DNA of 64,000 bases from Acetatifactor muris (GTDB lineage: Bacteria > Bacillota > Clostridia > Lachnospirales > Lachnospiraceae). The number at the start of each line of letters is the position of its first letter. Within the stretch, counting starts at the first letter, position 1. Position numbers and translations under genes: made by a program. The notes beneath the pieces are model-generated. The model did not search any database. It had not been told where the DNA came from and worked only from the letters and a program-made list of their open reading frames with translations. The stretch spans positions 1-64,000 of the forward strand of contig NZ_JANJZD010000028.1 in NCBI RefSeq assembly GCF_024623325.1, in the 5' to 3' direction. Below are positions 60,495-64,000 of this stretch, in pieces.

Positions 60495-62177
60495 ATGAAT
60501 AGAATGAAGCTGCACAGGATGGGTATCACTATATTGATAGGATTTATGCTTTTGACAGGAATATATGCTGTTAAGTATTACCGGATTGTAAGCACAAAGG
60601 GGTATCATGATATATTGCTGGAAAACTGCCTTATTCAGATTGACGATATTGAAGAAAATTTTGGAAAACTGACAGAGAGAATTCCGGAATATAATCCGGG
60701 AATATATTATATGGGAACATTGCTTCCCTATGACAAACAGAATAACAGACTGTATCTGCCGCAAAATTATAAAGAAACGAAGTGGTATGGGGAACTGACC
60801 GCAGTGATAGAGGGAGAAGTCTGTCCGATCTATGTTCTGAGTGACGAAATGATAGAAGAAAAGGTGAGAGCAATCAGAGAGGGGCATGATTTTATCCTGT
60901 ATGTGCAGATAAACGATGAAGAATATTATAAGGTATTGCTGACAATAACGGGGATGCCTTTGATTTCGCTGAACACAGAATATGAAAAAGAGGCAGAGGA
61001 AATTCCTTATGAAGTGGATCCTGACAAAAGTATTTTTGGTTCCGAGACAAGATATTACGGGGATTTTCTTATGATTGATTCAGGTGTCCGAAGCGGACAG
61101 TATCAGATCACGGAGGCGGCTCTTTGTTATCATTATAAGGGAGCTTCCACTTTGGGATTTGAAAAGAAATCATATAGTATAGATTTGCTGGACTATCGTG
61201 GTGAAAAGATAAATGTGTCTCTGGCAGGTATGCGTTCTGACAGTACATGGAAGCTGAATGCCCTGTGTACAGATAAAAATCTGATCCGGGAAATCACGGC
61301 ATCACAGATATGGGAGCTTTTTGATGAAGCGAATGTGGATATTAATGAAGCCGGGCCAAATATGGAATATGTGGAATTGATTGTTGATAATGAGTATAGA
61401 GGTGTTTATTGCCTTGTGGAACCAATTGATGCGAAAAAAATGGAGCTGCAGGAAGATGATGTATTATATAAAGTGATAGACTGGCAGGTTCCAGACGCAG
61501 AAGATATTCTGGGATCTGTGAATATGGGTTGGAAAGTACAGTATCCAATCAGAATACGATATCCGAAGGAAATCAGAGACTACCGAAAGGCATGGTATCC
61601 AATGGATGACTACTTGAACCTGTTTCACCGCGGAAATGAGATAGAATACGACGAAGCCATGAAGCATATTAATCTTGATAATTTTTGTGATATGTTTCTG
61701 TTTACTATGGTGGTATGTGGAAGTGACAATGCCTATAAAAATACCTATTATGTGGCAGAGAGCAATAATGGGATTGAGAATTACCAGATGAAGCAGATTC
61801 CATGGGATCTGGATTATACTTTTGGGAATGAATATTGTTTTGAAAGTGAAAGAAATGTTGCTTTTAAAAAGGATTCTTACGACAAAATATATGCGGAAGA
61901 CGCTTTGATTCGGCTTTTTGGGAGTAATCCGGAGGCGATTGGGGACAGGTTGAAGGAAAAATGGGAGGAATACAGGCATAGCTTTCTTGCTACAGAGTAT
62001 GTCATTAACTTGATGGAGGAAAACAGAGAATATCTGCTTGAAACAGGTGCTTTTAAAAGAGAAAAAGAACGTTGGCCTCAGAGTGGTGCGGATATGGATA
62101 TAGAGTATTTGAAAGACTTTCAGGATACGCGAATGCGGTGGCTTGATGACTATTTTGAGGCGTGGCTCAAATATTGA
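60495..62177 (+). CDS. CotH-family protein kinase-like protein
   Basis: The 560-residue protein has one N-terminal membrane helix (about 10-27), an extracellular part with a strand-rich region (about 40-170), and the CotH domain: HYKGASTLGFEKKSYSIDLL, WKLNALCTDKNLIRE, YRGVYCLVEPIDAKKMEL and the catalytic-type QIPWDLDYTFGNE. CotH proteins are atypical kinases first known for spore coat proteins. Here the enzyme faces outside. With DUF4956 and VTC it forms a recurrent gene trio. GGAAGGCA precedes the ATG; the start is 14 bases after the VTC stop. Confidence 0.9.
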   Translation: MNRMKLHRMGITILIGFMLLTGIYAVKYYRIVSTKGYHDILLENCLIQIDDIEENFGKLTERIPEYNPGIYYMGTLLPYDKQNNRLYLPQNYKETKWYGELTAVIEGEVCPIYVLSDEMIEEKVRAIREGHDFILYVQINDEEYYKVLLTITGMPLISLNTEYEKEAEEIPYEVDPDKSIFGSETRYYGDFLMIDSGVRSGQYQITEAALCYHYKGASTLGFEKKSYSIDLLDYRGEKINVSLAGMRSDSTWKLNALCTDKNLIREITASQIWELFDEANVDINEAGPNMEYVELIVDNEYRGVYCLVEPIDAKKMELQEDDVLYKVIDWQVPDAEDILGSVNMGWKVQYPIRIRYPKEIRDYRKAWYPMDDYLNLFHRGNEIEYDEAMKHINLDNFCDMFLFTMVVCGSDNAYKNTYYVAESNNGIENYQMKQIPWDLDYTFGNEYCFESERNVAFKKDSYDKIYAEDALIRLFGSNPEAIGDRLKEKWEEYRHSFLATEYVINLMEENREYLLETGAFKREKERWPQSGADMDIEYLKDFQDTRMRWLDDYFEAWLKY

Positions 62178-62230
62178 TGTTGGGGATTGGGCAGATGGAA
62201 AAAGGAATTTTAAAAAATTTAAAATGATAC

Positions 62231-62259
62231 TTGACTTTTAAGAGAGAAGCAGTTAAAAT
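62231..62259 (+). promoter_or_regulatory. promoter of tRNA-Arg
   Basis: TTGACT and TAAAAT are spaced by 17 bases, 31 bases before the tRNA. Confidence 0.75.
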
Positions 62260-62290
62260 GATTAATGTTGCAGGTGATGAACCGTAACAT

Positions 62291-62364
62291 GTGCGTTTAG
62301 CTCAGCTGGATAGAGCGTTTGGCTACGGACCAAAAGGTCGGGGGTTCGAATCCTCTAACGCACG
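62291..62364 (+). tRNA. tRNA-Arg (ACG)
   Basis: The acceptor GTGCGTT pairs with AACGCAC. The D arm is GCTC...GAGC, the anticodon stem TTTGG/CCAAA closes the loop CTACGGA with anticodon ACG, and TTCGAAT is the T loop. Discriminator base is G. No CCA is encoded. Confidence 0.96.
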
Positions 62365-62416
62365 TTAAATAGATATTTGTATACACTGTTGTATGTGTCA
62401 ACGGGTGTTAGCAGTG

Positions 62417-62457
62417 AGCGGCGGGAAAGTCTTAAGGGTAGGCATTCCCGCTATTTT
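62417..62457 (+). terminator. terminator after tRNA-Arg
   Basis: AGCGGCGGGAA pairs with TTCCCGCT with a two-base bulge, followed by ATTTTCTT. Confidence 0.5.
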
Positions 62458-62530
62458 CTTATTTATGTTCCTGCACTGATATCAATATGCAGGATTGTGA
62501 CAGGCGGAAGGCGGACAGGAAAAGGACAGC

Positions 62531-64000
62531 ATGAAATTGAAAAGAGAAAAAATAATTTATATAGCCTTAACTGTAATGGCGGTATTCTGCGGAGTGATCT
62601 GGTCAGTGACGAATATTGCCCATGACTGTGCATATCAGATTTCCATGTCCTGGCGGCTGCTTTCAGGCGACAGAATGTTTCTGGAGATGTGGGAGCCACA
62701 TCAGACTTCTGTGTTTCTGCCGGCCGTATTGATGTGGATTTATGAAAAGATTTTTCATACGACTACAGGCATTGTACTGTATCTGCAGATCTGCGGAATT
62801 CTGATTCGCGGAGCCATAGCTTTTTTGCTGTACAGAATACTTGGCAAAGCTCTGAAAAAGCCGGTGGCATACGGAATGGCCCTGCTGTTTTTCATGATTT
62901 CACCTAAGGATTATGCGCTGCCGGAGTTTGCAAACATGCAGCTTTGGTATTCTGCCCTGCTGTTTTGCTGTCTGTACGGTTATCTGCGGTCGGGAAAACG
63001 CATGTTGCTGGCAGCGGGAGCCATCTGTCTGTGTCTGGAGGTCCTGGCGTATCCTTCCTGTCTGATCGTCTACTTTGGAATTGCAGGGTTATTGGCATGT
63101 TATTCTGAGAACAGGAAAAAGGATATTCTGCTTTTTACCGGAATCTGTGTTGGGCTGGGAAGCGCAGTGGGGGGATATTTTCTGTTTAGCCTTGGGTCGG
63201 ATACCTTCAGGCAGTGTCTGGAGGGAATGCTGGCGCTGGAACCATCTCACACAGTCGGTATGGGGGATAAGCTGGTGGGATATCTGAAGGACATTCTGAA
63301 GGTGCTTCCTGTATTTCTGATTGTGGGAGCGGGCGGATTTGGGATAAGCCGGCTTTTTCTGCTTTTTGGCAGAGCGGGAAAGGGAATGGCAACGAAGAAG
63401 GGACAGGCAAAAGGGCAATTGTGGTTTTTATGCTCTGCAGCTATCTTTCTGGCCGGATTTTTCCTGAATATTCTCAGCGTGGAGAACCGGACTGCGTACA
63501 GCCTTATTTTTCTGTTTCTTGCAGCCGCCGGCCTGTGGAATGTGAAGGTGCTTGCAGGAGAAGAAAAAAGGATTTACATGTGCCTGAGTGTGATTGGGGG
63601 GCTGGGATTTGGGGCCACGTTACTGTTGTCTGATATGCCGCTGTATCCTTCCGCGGCTTACGGACTGCTGGCTGTTATTGCAGCGCTGATACCAATTGCA
63701 GGGGGAGAGATTTCCGAGGGAACCAGAAAAGGACTGTTTTCCTGTTTTATCTGTTTTGTGGTATTGCTGGCTTTTCGATGTGTCTATATCAGGACCCCTA
63801 TGACAGGAAGAGGACAGATTTGTTCTGTTTTGTCGGATTTGTCAGTGGTGCGCGTGGGGCCGGCATGGGGCATTATTACAGATGAACTGGGTGCCTGCAT
63901 ACAGCGTGACAGTTACCCTGAATGGAAAGAGTGGATTCGGCCGGGAGACAGGGTTTGGATTATAGGCAGCGTGGTGGATACACTGGGGTATCTGTATGAG
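62531..64000 (+). CDS. large multi-pass membrane protein, GT-C glycosyltransferase-like, partial at the window edge
   Basis: An open frame of 490 codons begins at the ATG at 62531 (AGGA six bases upstream) and runs off the window without a stop. The protein has ten or more helices. Its first extracellular loop reads NIAHDCAYQISMSWRLLSGD and continues FLEMWEPHQTSVFLP, which resembles the acidic loop and P-x-x-T/S approach of GT39/ArnT-like (GT-C) transferases that use polyprenyl-phosphate sugars. A soluble C-terminal part begins near residue 430 (RVGPAWGIITDELGACIQRD). It could glycosylate proteins or wall polymers; the family is inferred from the loop pattern alone. Confidence 0.72.
   Translation, partial: MKLKREKIIYIALTVMAVFCGVIWSVTNIAHDCAYQISMSWRLLSGDRMFLEMWEPHQTSVFLPAVLMWIYEKIFHTTTGIVLYLQICGILIRGAIAFLLYRILGKALKKPVAYGMALLFFMISPKDYALPEFANMQLWYSALLFCCLYGYLRSGKRMLLAAGAICLCLEVLAYPSCLIVYFGIAGLLACYSENRKKDILLFTGICVGLGSAVGGYFLFSLGSDTFRQCLEGMLALEPSHTVGMGDKLVGYLKDILKVLPVFLIVGAGGFGISRLFLLFGRAGKGMATKKGQAKGQLWFLCSAAIFLAGFFLNILSVENRTAYSLIFLFLAAAGLWNVKVLAGEEKRIYMCLSVIGGLGFGATLLLSDMPLYPSAAYGLLAVIAALIPIAGGEISEGTRKGLFSCFICFVVLLAFRCVYIRTPMTGRGQICSVLSDLSVVRVGPAWGIITDELGACIQRDSYPEWKEWIRPGDRVWIIGSVVDTLGYLYE

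Noticed and set aside
62377..62625. 82-residue frame after tRNA-Arg
   Set aside because: It crosses the tRNA terminator, has no ribosome binding site and overlaps the large membrane protein in another frame.

Overview
The window reads as chromosomal DNA of a spore-forming, gut-type member of the Lachnospiraceae (Clostridia). Indicators are strong AGGAGG-type ribosome binding sites, sigma-A promoters, the gene order rpmE-DUF1385-prmC-prfA, families typical of that group (DUF1836, DUF4364, YerC/TrpR-like), a class III fructose-1,6-bisphosphatase, a bile-salt-hydrolase-type enzyme and a scrap of a SpoIVB gene. No taxonomic marker such as 16S rRNA is present, so this placement is inference.

Layout. 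1-1.9 kb: decayed DNA with a broken SF2 helicase and a SpoIVB fragment. 1.9-24 kb: mostly housekeeping genes: typA, a double-OB SSB-like protein, a CobO-like adenosyltransferase, lysine-riboswitch-controlled dapA with dapB, fbp, a solitary eukaryotic-type hisA, a degenerate LytM protein paired with a bactofilin, YerC-like and DUF1836 regulators, an orphan ABC binding protein, an SPFH/zinc-ribbon protein, pcrA, an RlmD-like methyltransferase, a two-half chromate transporter and a choloylglycine hydrolase. 23.9-24.9 kb (minus): a preQ1-type riboswitch, a radical SAM gene and the stump of a probable queuosine-precursor transporter.

25-32.3 kb: a surface-anchoring module, LCP protein + class B sortase + small secreted protein, present twice. 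The copies are separated by a Wzz-like gene, a 347-bp element with 32-bp inverted ends and a small XRE regulator. Both secreted proteins stop immediately after a sortase-like PKTG motif, with no membrane tail, and both genes lie between identical 13-bp inverted repeats. 32.4-48.3 kb: an AT-rich surface polysaccharide locus with priming transferase, glycosyltransferases, acyltransferase, Wzy-like polymerase, UDP-sugar epimerase, methyltransferase and Wzx flippase. It ends in an unusual trio: membrane protein, UbiA prenyltransferase, LRAT-like papain-fold enzyme. Four genes of this locus carry single-base frameshifts, each at a G or A homopolymer, consistent with phase variation or with sequence error.

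48.4-64 kb: core genes again (NYN/LOTUS protein, rarA, DUF4364, malic enzyme, rho, rpmE, DUF1385, prmC, prfA), a tandem array of long hairpin repeats, a 58-bp tandem repeat grown out of the prfA 3' end, a DUF4956-VTC-CotH operon, tRNA-Arg(ACG), and a large membrane protein running off the right edge.

The best candidates for something undescribed are the duplicated LCP-sortase B-tailless substrate modules with their inverted repeats and possible promoter switch, the homopolymer frameshifts of the polysaccharide locus, and the UbiA/LRAT-like trio. All starts, promoters and structures are from reading the sequence; no alignment, folding or database search was run.
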